DNA of 32,915 bases from Myxococcales bacterium (GCA_020201435.1 JAIVGS010000011.1:1-32915); one strand, 5' to 3'; positions 7,133 through 13,577 are shown, numbered from the stretch's first letter. Notes: generated from the sequence alone by a model not told the origin. Program-made: numbers and translations.

Positions 7133-8161
7133 ATGAAAATCGCGGTCCTGACCGGCGGCGGAGATTGTCCGGGCCTCAATGCGGTGATCCGCGCGGTGGT
7201 CCGGCGCGGCGAGCAGCACGGGCTCGAGGTGATGGGCGTGCACGAGGGCTGGCGGGGACTGATGGATCCGCCGCTGCACGATCGGCTCACCCGCGAGGCG
7301 ACCAGCGGAATCCTGCATCTGGGCGGCACGATCCTCGGGACCAGCCGGACCAACCCGTTCAAGAAGCCGGGCGGGTCGGAGATGGTGATCAAGAACCTCA
7401 AAGGCCTGAACGTCGGCGCGGTGGTGGCGATCGGCGGCGAGGATACGCTCGGCGTAGCGACCAAGCTGTCGACGATGGGCGTCAACGTGGTGGGGGTGCC
7501 GAAGACGATCGACAACGACCTGTCGGGCACCGACCTGACGTTCGGGTTCGATACCGCGGTGCAGATCGCGACCGAGGCCATCGACCGCCTGCACTCGACG
7601 GCGGAGTCGCACAACCGGGTGATCGTCTGCGAGGTGATGGGGCGGCACGCGGGGTGGATCGCGACGCACTCGGGGATCGCGGGCGGAGCGGACGTGATCC
7701 TGATTCCGGAGAAGCCGATCGAGATCGAGAACGTGTGCGAGCACATCCAGCGGCGGCATCGGTCGCGGGGAGTGAACTTCTCGATCGTGGTCGTCGCCGA
7801 GGGAGCGAAGCTCGGGGGGAGCGAGGCGAGGATCGCCGAGAAGCTCGACGAATTCGGCCACATCCGGCTGGGCGGGATCGGGCAGCAGATCGCGGAGCTG
7901 ATCGAGAAGAAGACCGGGTTCGAGACGCGCTCGACGGTGCTCGGGCACATCCAGCGGGGAGGGTCGCCGACGGCGTTCGACCGCGTGCTCGGGACGCGGT
8001 TTGGCGTTCATGCGGCGGACATGGTGGCGCGGGGAGAGTGGGCGAGGATGGCGGCGCTGAGGGGGAATGAGATCGTGAGCGTGCCGCTGGCGGAGGCGAC
8101 GGCGAAGCTGAAGACGGTGCCGCCGGAGTTTTTCGCGGTTGCCGAGGTGTTTTTCGGGTAG
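7133..8161 (+). CDS. 6-phosphofructokinase, likely pyrophosphate-dependent (mixed-substrate group)
   Basis: A 342-residue PfkA-family enzyme phosphorylating fructose 6-phosphate to the 1,6-bisphosphate in glycolysis. Motifs: GGGDCPGLN (8-16), PKTIDND (123-129, with catalytic-type Asp127), 'MGRHAGWIA', and C-terminal 'GHIQRGGSPTAFDR'. Numbering happens to match the E. coli enzyme. At position 104, Gly in ATP-dependent enzymes, this protein has Asp (GGEDT, 101-105), and at 124 it has Lys. Asp104 plus Lys124 is the recognised signature of pyrophosphate-using PFKs. PPi dependence is therefore inferred, which would make the step reversible. The ATG at 7133 has a GAGG ribosome-binding site about 10 bp upstream. 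The stop is followed within about 12 bp by a simple-sequence tract. Confidence 0.92.
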   Translation: MKIAVLTGGGDCPGLNAVIRAVVRRGEQHGLEVMGVHEGWRGLMDPPLHDRLTREATSGILHLGGTILGTSRTNPFKKPGGSEMVIKNLKGLNVGAVVAIGGEDTLGVATKLSTMGVNVVGVPKTIDNDLSGTDLTFGFDTAVQIATEAIDRLHSTAESHNRVIVCEVMGRHAGWIATHSGIAGGADVILIPEKPIEIENVCEHIQRRHRSRGVNFSIVVVAEGAKLGGSEARIAEKLDEFGHIRLGGIGQQIAELIEKKTGFETRSTVLGHIQRGGSPTAFDRVLGTRFGVHAADMVARGEWARMAALRGNEIVSVPLAEATAKLKTVPPEFFAVAEVFFG

Positions 8162-8172
8162 TTGCGAGAGCG

Positions 8173-8340
8173 GAAAAGAGAACGAGAACGAGAACGAGAA
8201 CGAGAACGAGAACGAGAACGAGAAGGAGAAGGAGAAGGAGAAGGAGAACGAGAAGGAGAACGAGAAGGAGAAGGAGTTTTGGAGAAGGAGAACGAGAAGG
8301 AGAACGAGAAGGAGAAGGAGAAGGAGTTTTGGAGAAGGAG
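8173..8340 (+). repeat. Purine-rich GAGAAC/GAGAAG tandem repeat tract
   Basis: About 170 bp of near-continuous hexamer repeat follows the pfk stop codon. It begins with about seven GAGAAC units (to about 8220), then changes to GAGAAG mixed with GAGAAC. A larger unit ending in AAGGAGTTTTGGAGAAGGAG is present twice (around 8272-8290 and 8322-8340), so there is a higher-order duplication. The plus strand is almost all purine. Open frames crossing it (Glu-Asn and Arg-Glu repeats) are artefacts of the period of six. Such tracts change length by slippage and can adopt unusual structures. No function is visible. Confidence 0.9.
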
Positions 8341-8434
8341 CAGGCTCGCGCCAGCCCTTTGGGCTGTCACTCCGCCTGCATTCTGGACAAAGAAAACATC
8401 AAGCTCGCTGCGCTCGCGCTTTTGGGTTCGGATC
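8341..8434. other. Gene-free spacer with short hairpins
   Basis: Together with the flanking repeat and hairpin this completes a 335-bp stretch without a gene. A 6-bp perfect hairpin (8352-8357 with 8361-8366, CAGCCC-TTT-GGGCTG) could be a weak terminator. Around 8401-8421 there is an imperfect palindrome of the AGCTCGCTGCGCTCGCGCT type. I see no ORF with a plausible start and no promoter. Confidence 0.5.
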
Positions 8435-8513
8435 GTCGTCCTTCGTTCGGCATCGTTCGGCCTCCCGCCTTCGGCTTTGTTTGAGGAGGCCGAACGATGC
8501 CGAACGGGACGAC
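8435..8513 (+). promoter_or_regulatory. Long hairpin covering the ribosome-binding site and start codon of the IVS-family gene
   Basis: A 22-bp perfect inverted repeat (8444-8465 with 8485-8506) has a 19-nt loop and is extended, after a 2-nt bulge (8442-8443), by 7 more pairs (8435-8441 with 8507-8513). The right arm contains GAGGAGG (8483-8489), a strong Shine-Dalgarno sequence, and the ATG at 8497-8499 with correct spacing. In RNA the left-arm CCTCC would pair with GGAGG. If the region is transcribed, translation of the downstream gene should be shut off by structure. Alternatively it is a mobile palindromic element that happens to supply the start. Confidence 0.7.
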
Positions 8514-8847
8514 TGGGTTGCTTCACGAAAAGCTGATCGCGTGGCAGGTCGCGTGCGAGTTGCTGCGCGTGGTCAGGGATGCACGGATTTCTGACGCGAA
8601 ATTGCGCGATCAGGCGATGAGGGCGGCGCAGAGCGCGTGTCTGAATATCGCCGAGGCCAACGGGCGGGATTCGCCGGCGGATCGGAGGCGGGTGTTTGCG
8701 ATTGCGCGTGGTGAAGCCGCTGAGGCTGCCGCCGCCGTGCAGGTTGCGGCGATTTCGGGGTGCTGCGCGGAGCCCATTGCTGACGAGGCTCGTCGGATCG
8801 GCGGCAGGGTGGCGGCGCTGCTCTCGGGACTGATTCGGTCGATGTAA
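8497..8847 (+). CDS. Four-helix-bundle protein of the 23S rRNA intervening-sequence (IVS) family
   Basis: A 116-residue helical protein. The family pattern is clear: 'LIAWQVACELLRVV' in helix 1, 'LRDQAMRAAQSACLNIAEANGR' in helix 2 (consensus L-xx-Q-xx-RAA-S-xx-NIAEG-xx-R), and 'RRRVFAIARGEAAEAAAAV' in helix 3. Members form small pentameric four-helix bundles and are found inside 23S rRNA intervening sequences or as stand-alone chromosomal genes. Their function is not established. The ATG at 8497 sits inside a long hairpin; an in-frame TTG at 8518 is an alternative start just outside the stem. Only 1 bp separates its stop from the start of the FHA activator gene. Confidence 0.85.
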   Translation: MPNGTTGLLHEKLIAWQVACELLRVVRDARISDAKLRDQAMRAAQSACLNIAEANGRDSPADRRRVFAIARGEAAEAAAAVQVAAISGCCAEPIADEARRIGGRVAALLSGLIRSM

Positions 8848-8848
8848 G

Positions 8849-10228
8849 ATGCCGGCCATGGCGGGGACGTTGACGCCGGCGATGGGGATCAAGCGGTCGG
8901 CGCCGGCGGCGCCGCCGGTTGCGGCGCTCTATGTCGCGTTGCAATGCGAGAGGCCCGGCGCGCCCACTTCGAGGCACCTGCTGACCGAGATCGACAAGGT
9001 CGCGATCGGACGCGGCGAGCATCCGGCGGTCGTCCGGCGCGCGAACGAGATGATCCTGACGCTGGCCGACACCTGGATGTCGCAGAAGCACGCGATCCTG
9101 CGGCTCTCGGGTGCGCGCTGGATCGTCGAGGACGCGGGCTCGCGCAACGGCACGCTGGTCAACGGCGCGCCGTGCACGCGGGCGGTCCTCAAGGACGGCG
9201 ACGTGGTCGAGCTCGGCCATACGCTGCTGTTGTTCCGGGAAAAGGTCGCGGCGAGGCCCCCGCTCGACCTCGACGCGAAGCAGCTCGAGGCGCCGGCGCA
9301 CGGGCTGGCCTCGTTCGCGCCGGGGTTGATGGCCGAGACGGCGCGGCTGCGGACCATCGCCCGGTCGACGGTCAGCGTGGTGATCCACGGCGAGTCGGGC
9401 AGCGGGAAGGAGATCGCCGCCCGCGCCCTGCACCAGCTCTCGGGACGGCCGGGGCCGTTCGTGGCGGTCAACTGCGGGGGCATCGCGAAAAACCTCGTCG
9501 AATCCGAGATGTTCGGCTACCGAAAAGGGGCGTTCTCGGGCGCCGACGAAGACCGGCCCGGCCTGATGCGCAGCGCCGACAAGGGGACGCTGTTTCTCGA
9601 CGAGATCGCCGACCTGCCCTCTGCCGCGCAGGCGGTCCTGCTCCGGGCGCTGCAGGAATCGGAGGTGGTGCCGGTGGGGGCGACGCGGCCGGTCAAGATC
9701 GACGTGCGCGTCCTCGCCGCGACGCATTACGACCTGCAGGAGCAGATCGCGGAAGGGGCCTTTCGCGCCGACCTGTTCGCGCGCATTTCGGGGTTCACCG
9801 TCCGGCTGCCGCCGCTGCGGGAGCGGCGGGAGGACCTCGGCCTGCTGATCGGCGAGATCCTGAAACGGCTGACGCCGGACGCCGTCCAGCTCACGCCCGC
9901 CGCCGCCCGCGCGCTCTTCGCGTACCAGTGGCCGCTCAACGTCCGCGAGCTGGAAAAGTGCCTGGCCACCGCGGTGATCCTCGCCGCGGGGCAGCCGATC
10001 GACGTCCAGCACCTTCCGGACTGGGCCCATCCGTCCGAGACGCCGGTGGCGCAGAAGCCGGTGCCTCCGCCGACCGAGGACGACATCCGCCAGCGCGACG
10101 AGCTGCTCGCGCTGCTCAAGGAGCACCGCGGCAACGTCTCTTCGATCGCTCGCGCGATGGGCAAGGCGCGGATGCAGGTGCAACGCTGGCTCAAGCGCTA
10201 CGGCCTCGATCCGGAGGAGTTTCGCTAG
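8849..10228 (+). CDS. FHA-domain sigma54-dependent transcriptional activator
   Basis: A 459-residue enhancer-binding protein. The N-terminal domain (about 45-130) is an FHA phosphothreonine-binding module with its key residues: Arg55 (IGRG), Ser78 and His81 (SQKH), and Asn100 (SRNGT). The AAA+ domain (about 150-385) has Walker A GESGSGKE (181-188), Walker B TLFLDE (247-252) and the sigma54-contact loop as GAFSGA (227-232; consensus GAFTGA). A Fis-type helix-turn-helix lies at about 425-455. There is no receiver domain, so the input is probably a Ser/Thr-kinase-phosphorylated partner, as known for myxobacterial FHA activators. The next operon has a -24/-12 promoter with repeated upstream sites, so it is the likely target. 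ATG 8849 is used; in-frame ATGs at 8858 and 8882 are alternatives. Confidence 0.93.
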   Translation: MPAMAGTLTPAMGIKRSAPAAPPVAALYVALQCERPGAPTSRHLLTEIDKVAIGRGEHPAVVRRANEMILTLADTWMSQKHAILRLSGARWIVEDAGSRNGTLVNGAPCTRAVLKDGDVVELGHTLLLFREKVAARPPLDLDAKQLEAPAHGLASFAPGLMAETARLRTIARSTVSVVIHGESGSGKEIAARALHQLSGRPGPFVAVNCGGIAKNLVESEMFGYRKGAFSGADEDRPGLMRSADKGTLFLDEIADLPSAAQAVLLRALQESEVVPVGATRPVKIDVRVLAATHYDLQEQIAEGAFRADLFARISGFTVRLPPLRERREDLGLLIGEILKRLTPDAVQLTPAAARALFAYQWPLNVRELEKCLATAVILAAGQPIDVQHLPDWAHPSETPVAQKPVPPPTEDDIRQRDELLALLKEHRGNVSSIARAMGKARMQVQRWLKRYGLDPEEFR

Positions 10229-10273
10229 GTGCAACACGGGTGCAACAGCGGCGCACGCGGGGCGAGATGTTGC
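10228..10273 (+). promoter_or_regulatory. Candidate upstream activating sites for the FHA activator
   Basis: Two identical GGTGCAACA boxes lie at 10228-10236 and 10239-10247, exactly 11 bp apart (one helical turn). An inverted half-site TGTTGC (complement of GCAACA) lies at 10268-10273. They sit about 75-120 bp upstream of the transcription start predicted from the -24/-12 promoter, the usual place for enhancer sites bound by sigma54 activators. The activator gene itself ends at 10228. Binding by this activator is inferred. Confidence 0.6.
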
Positions 10274-10324
10274 GCTTACATTTGATTACAACCTGAAATC
10301 AGCCACTTGACGTATGCGTCCGGT

Positions 10325-10338
10325 GGCGCGCGCCTTGC
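10325..10338 (+). promoter_or_regulatory. Sigma54 (-24/-12) promoter
   Basis: The sequence from 10324, TGGCGCGCGCCTTGCT, matches the sigma54 consensus TGGCACG-N4-TTGCW with one mismatch. The invariant GG (10325-10326) and GC (10337-10338) are separated by exactly 10 bp. Transcription should start near 10350, about 20 bp before the ATG at 10369, leaving room for the GGGGAGGA ribosome-binding site at about 10356-10363. Confidence 0.75.
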
Positions 10339-10368
10339 TCTTCCCCTCCTCACGAAGGGGAGGACCAA

Positions 10369-10527
10369 ATGCGCAATCTGATCCGTGAATGGGGATTTCC
10401 GGCCGGTCTGGGCACGCTCTGGGTGCTCGCTCTCGTCTACACGCTGCACGCGGTGAGCGGTCTGCCGCAGGGGCAGCCGCGGCGAGAGGCGCCGGTCACC
10501 CGCGAGAGCCCCTCGACCAACTCGTAG
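10369..10527 (+). CDS. Small single-pass membrane protein (52 aa) at head of the GMC operon
   Basis: This 52-residue ORF begins at ATG 10369, just after a strong GGGGAGGA ribosome-binding site, and ends with TAG 10525-10527. It has a short basic N-terminus (MRNLIREW), one hydrophobic helix at about 10-32 and a polar, Pro/Arg-rich tail, so the tail is probably outside if the positive-inside rule holds. It is the first gene after the sigma54 promoter and lies 25 bp before the Tat-signal subunit gene. It might anchor or help assemble the GMC enzyme at the membrane, but no family is recognised and this role is inferred from position. Confidence 0.7.
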   Translation: MRNLIREWGFPAGLGTLWVLALVYTLHAVSGLPQGQPRREAPVTRESPSTNS

Positions 10528-10552
10528 GCCGCGCGATGGTATACGAGCGAGC

Positions 10553-11155
10553 ATGTCCGAGGGCCGCCGCGGCCTGCTCAAGAAAACCCTTGGGGGAGCG
10601 GCGCTGCTCGTCGCCGCGGGAGCGGTTCCGATCGCGCTGCGCCGGACGAGGCTCCGAACGCCGCGGTCGCCGCTCCGCTTCTTCACCCCGGCGGAGTACA
10701 GCATCTGGGCCGCCGTCGCGGAGCGCGTCCTGGCCCGGGACGCGACCGCAGCGACTGCGGAGGGGGACGGCGTCGATCAGGCCGCGCTTCGGGGGGAGCG
10801 CCGGCCTGCCGCGCCGACCCCGAGCGAGATCGACGTCGCCGGGAAGGCCGACGCGTTCCTCGCTCCGCTGCCGGCGAACGACGCGCGCGACCTGAAGCAG
10901 CTGCTGGCGCTGTTCGACAACGCGCTGTTCAGCGTCGTCACCGGCGGGCCGCCGCGGCCGTTCACGCAGATGGACGCGGCGGAGCAGGACGCGCACTTGA
11001 CGCGCTGGGAGACGTCGCGGCTGGCGATCCGGCGGACCGGGTTCCAGGCGATGAAGCGGCTTTGCTGCGCGCTCTATTTCTCGGACCCGCGAACGTACGC
11101 GTCGATCGGGTACCCGGGGCCGCCGGTCGAGCTGGTGAGGTCGGTCGTCCGATGA
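10553..11155 (+). CDS. Gluconate 2-dehydrogenase subunit 3-like protein with Tat signal
   Basis: A 200-residue protein. The N-terminus 'EGRRGLLKKTLGGAALLVAAGAVPIAL' has a twin-arginine motif (Arg-Arg-Gly-Leu-Leu-Lys) followed by a hydrophobic core, so it should be exported folded by Tat. The body ('FFTPAEYSIWAAVAERVLARD', a central 'LKQLLALFDNALF', then 'RWETSRLAIRRTGFQAMKRLCCALYFSDPRTYASIGYPGPP') is typical of the small subunit that accompanies membrane-bound GMC dehydrogenases. In known complexes this subunit carries the signal-less flavoprotein through Tat as a hitchhiker. The next gene fits that role: its ATG overlaps this stop by 4 bp and encodes a GMC enzyme with no signal peptide. Confidence 0.85.
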   Translation: MSEGRRGLLKKTLGGAALLVAAGAVPIALRRTRLRTPRSPLRFFTPAEYSIWAAVAERVLARDATAATAEGDGVDQAALRGERRPAAPTPSEIDVAGKADAFLAPLPANDARDLKQLLALFDNALFSVVTGGPPRPFTQMDAAEQDAHLTRWETSRLAIRRTGFQAMKRLCCALYFSDPRTYASIGYPGPPVELVRSVVR

Positions 11156-12639
11156 TCCATCGCGGCAGCGACAAGGATCTCGTCCTGAAACCGGACGTTT
11201 GCGTGGTCGGCAGCGGCCCTGGCGGCGCGATGGTGGCCTCGCGGCTGGCGCGCAAGGGCGCAAGCGTCGTCGTCCTCGAGGAAGGCGGCTATCACCTGAA
11301 GGACGAGTTCGACATGCAGGAGGCGACCGCGTACCCGCGCCTCTACCAGGACCGCGGGCAGCGGGCGACGGCGGACCTCTCGATCTCGGTCCTGCAGGGC
11401 CGAGCGGTCGGCGGCGGGACGGTGGTCAACTGGACCACCTCGTACCGCACGCCCGACGACGTGCTCACGTACTGGCGCGACCATTTCGGTCTCGGCCTCG
11501 GACCCGAGACGCTGAAGCCGCACTTCGAGGACGTCGAGCAGCGGCTGGGCATCCGGAAGGTCGACCTCGAGGATACCAACCCGAACAACCGCGCGATCTA
11601 CGACGGCTGCAGGAAGCTCGGCTGGCAAGTCGACACCATCCGGCGAAACGTGCGCGGCTGCCTGCGGACCGGGTACTGCGGGATGGGCTGTCCGGTCGAC
11701 GCCAAGCAGTCCGCGACGCTCACGTACCTGCCTGACGCGGTCGCGGCCGGTGCGGAGGTGTACTCCGACTGCCGCGTCGATCGCATCGAGTGGTCCGGCC
11801 GGCGCGCGACAGGCGCGATCGGGTACTTCGGGTCCGGGAGGACGGCGCGGGTCGAACCCCGGGTGGTCGTCGTCTCGGGCGGGGCGATCAACTCTCCGGC
11901 CCTGCTGCTGCGCTCGGGCATCGCTGGAAACGTCGGTAAATACACATGGTTACATCCCGTGGTCGCGATGGGCGCGTTCTACGACGAGGCCATCGAGGGC
12001 TTCTACGGCGCGCCCCAGAGCGTCGCCTCGCATCACTTCGCGCACCGGACCGAGGGCGCGGGGTTCTTCATCGAAGCCGCGCCGGTCCATCCGATGCTGG
12101 CCTCGATCGCGATGCCCGGCTTCGGCGCGCCGCTGCGGGCGCGGATGGACCTGCTGCCGAACGTGTGCGCGACCATCTCGCTGATGATCGACGGGTTCGA
12201 CGCCTCGGAGCGCGGCGGCACCGTCACGCTGCGGCCCGACGGCGGCCCGCGACTCGACTATCCGTTCACCGATCGCATCTACGAGTGTTTTCGCGCGGGA
12301 ATGAAGGCGATGGCGCGCCTGCACCTCGCCAATGGAGCGCGCGAGGTCGTCAGCTTCCACGCCTCGCCGGTCCACATCCGGCGCGAGGACGATCTCGCGC
12401 TGCTCGAGTCGGCGCCCCTCGGGCCCAACCTCTTCGCGGCCTTCACCGCGCACCAGATGGGCGGCTGCCGGATGGGCGCGGATCCCGCGGTCTCGGTCGT
12501 GGACCCGCAGCTCAGGCACCACGACTTCGAGAACCTCTTCGTCGTCGACGGCAGCGCCTTTCCGACTTCACTCGGCGTGAACCCGATGGAGTCGATCTAC
12601 GCCCTCGCGTCCTGGGCCTCGCAGCAGATCCTCGCGTGA
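11152..12639 (+). CDS. GMC-family FAD-dependent oxidoreductase
   Basis: A 495-residue flavoenzyme, probably oxidising an alcohol, sugar or sterol. The FAD-binding motif VVGSGPGG (18-25) is at the N-terminus, followed by an acidic end of strand 2 (LEEGG), 'GRAVGGGTVVNWTT' (83-96), and C-terminal active-site residues His434 (HQMGGCRMG) and Asn477 (GVNPMESIY). Three cysteines, Cys170, Cys176 and Cys180 (GCLRTGYCGMGC), lie where Fe-S-containing FAD-glucose dehydrogenases carry their cluster; long-chain alcohol oxidase-like GMC proteins also have similar cysteines. No signal peptide: export is probably with the preceding Tat subunit. A frame open further upstream is discounted because ATG 11152 gives a 4-bp coupled overlap. 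No cytochrome c gene is adjacent. The substrate is unknown. Confidence 0.92.
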   Translation: MIHRGSDKDLVLKPDVCVVGSGPGGAMVASRLARKGASVVVLEEGGYHLKDEFDMQEATAYPRLYQDRGQRATADLSISVLQGRAVGGGTVVNWTTSYRTPDDVLTYWRDHFGLGLGPETLKPHFEDVEQRLGIRKVDLEDTNPNNRAIYDGCRKLGWQVDTIRRNVRGCLRTGYCGMGCPVDAKQSATLTYLPDAVAAGAEVYSDCRVDRIEWSGRRATGAIGYFGSGRTARVEPRVVVVSGGAINSPALLLRSGIAGNVGKYTWLHPVVAMGAFYDEAIEGFYGAPQSVASHHFAHRTEGAGFFIEAAPVHPMLASIAMPGFGAPLRARMDLLPNVCATISLMIDGFDASERGGTVTLRPDGGPRLDYPFTDRIYECFRAGMKAMARLHLANGAREVVSFHASPVHIRREDDLALLESAPLGPNLFAAFTAHQMGGCRMGADPAVSVVDPQLRHHDFENLFVVDGSAFPTSLGVNPMESIYALASWASQQILA

Positions 12640-13529
12640 CCGAGGAATTGACCGCTTCCGAAGGGGGACGGCTCGACAAGGTCGTGGCGAAGCTGTTCGG
12701 CGTCTCGCGCGGCCGCGCGATGGACTGGATCGCCGAGGGACGCGTCCGCGTCGACGGGAAGCGGGCGCCGAAAGGCGCCCCGGTCGCGGCGGGAGCGCGG
12801 ATTTCGGTCGATCGGCCGCCGCCGGATCAGCCCGCGCCGCAGCCCGAGCTGGCGATCCGGATCGTCCATGCCGACGAGCACATCGTGGTCGCCGACAAGC
12901 CGGCCGGGATGCCGTCGCATCCTTTGAAGCCGGGTGAAAAGGGGACCGCGGCGAATGCGCTGGTCGGCCGTTTCGCCGAGCTCGCGGCGATCGGGCCGCA
13001 CGCCCGCGAAGGCGGCCTGGTGCACCGCCTCGACACCGATACCTCGGGGCTTCTGCTCGCGGCGAGGACCGGAAAGGCGTACCAGATGCTGCGCGCGCAG
13101 TTCACCGCGCGGTCGGTCGAGAAAGGGTATCTCGCGCTCGCGCAGGGAGAGATCCACGCGGGCGGCGAGATCGCGCTGCCGCTCGCGCACGAGGGGCCGC
13201 GGATGACGGCGATCAGCGACCCGGAGTACGCGGAGACGCACGGAGCGCGGCCGGCGGTGACGCGCTTCGCCCCCGTCGAGCGCCGCGGAGGGTTCACGCT
13301 GCTCGACGTCGAGATCCCGACCGGCGTCATGCACCAGATCCGCGCGCACCTGGCGTTCATCGGGCATCCGCTGGCGGGGGATACGCTCTACGGCGGTCCC
13401 TCGCTGCCGGGCCTCGAACGTCATTTCCTGCACGCCTCGCGGCTGGCGTTCGCCCACCCGGACGGCTCACGGGCGCGGTTCGAAAGCCCCCTCCCGCGCG
13501 ACCTCGCCGAGCTCTTCGCGGCCCTTTAA
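12636..13529 (+). CDS. RluA-family pseudouridine synthase with S4 domain
   Basis: A 297-residue enzyme converting uridine to pseudouridine in rRNA or tRNA. The S4 RNA-binding domain is at 10-55 ('GRLDKVVAKLFGVSRGRAMDWIAEGRVRVDG'). The catalytic domain has 'VVADKPAGMPSHP' (84-96), the signature HRLDTDTSGL with catalytic Asp133, and 'MHQIRAHLAFIGHPLAGDTLYGG' near the C-terminus. This is the layout of RluC/RluD-type enzymes; which position is modified cannot be said. The start is GTG at 12636, overlapping the GMC stop by 4 bp (GTGA). A housekeeping gene is thus translationally tied to an oxidoreductase operon, which may be accidental. Confidence 0.93.
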   Translation: MTEELTASEGGRLDKVVAKLFGVSRGRAMDWIAEGRVRVDGKRAPKGAPVAAGARISVDRPPPDQPAPQPELAIRIVHADEHIVVADKPAGMPSHPLKPGEKGTAANALVGRFAELAAIGPHAREGGLVHRLDTDTSGLLLAARTGKAYQMLRAQFTARSVEKGYLALAQGEIHAGGEIALPLAHEGPRMTAISDPEYAETHGARPAVTRFAPVERRGGFTLLDVEIPTGVMHQIRAHLAFIGHPLAGDTLYGGPSLPGLERHFLHASRLAFAHPDGSRARFESPLPRDLAELFAAL

Positions 13530-13548
13530 TACACGCGCGTTACTTGCG

Positions 13549-13577
13549 TTGACAGAGAAGGGCCCTCTGTGTAGTCT
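13549..13577 (+). promoter_or_regulatory. Sigma70-type promoter of the tolQ-exbD operon
   Basis: A perfect -35 box TTGACA (13549-13554) is followed after 17 bp by TAGTCT (13572-13577), an acceptable -10 box. The start would be near 13584, about 40 bp before the ATG at 13626 and upstream of the GGAGGA ribosome-binding site at about 13610-13615. It lies just after the RluA stop, so the channel operon is probably transcribed separately. Confidence 0.65.
13552..13570. promoter_or_regulatory. Palindrome in the promoter spacer, possible operator
   Basis: ACAGAG (13552-13557) and CTCTGT (13565-13570) form an inverted repeat around AAGGGCC, placed between the -35 and -10 boxes. A repressor bound there would block RNA polymerase. 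A palindrome of 6-bp arms can occur by chance, so the operator role is only suggested by position. Confidence 0.35.

Noticed and set aside
8173-8340. Possible CRISPR array
   Set aside because: The repeats are contiguous hexamers without unique spacers, and no cas gene is present.
8139-8594. Frames translating the hexamer tract as Glu-Asn or Arg-Glu repeats
   Set aside because: The period of six keeps all frames open; no start signal, no homology, and the tract lies outside the pfk stop.
11062-11151. Earlier start for the GMC gene
   Set aside because: It would overlap most of the end of the subunit 3 gene and add residues with no similarity before the FAD motif; ATG 11152 gives a normal 4-bp overlap.
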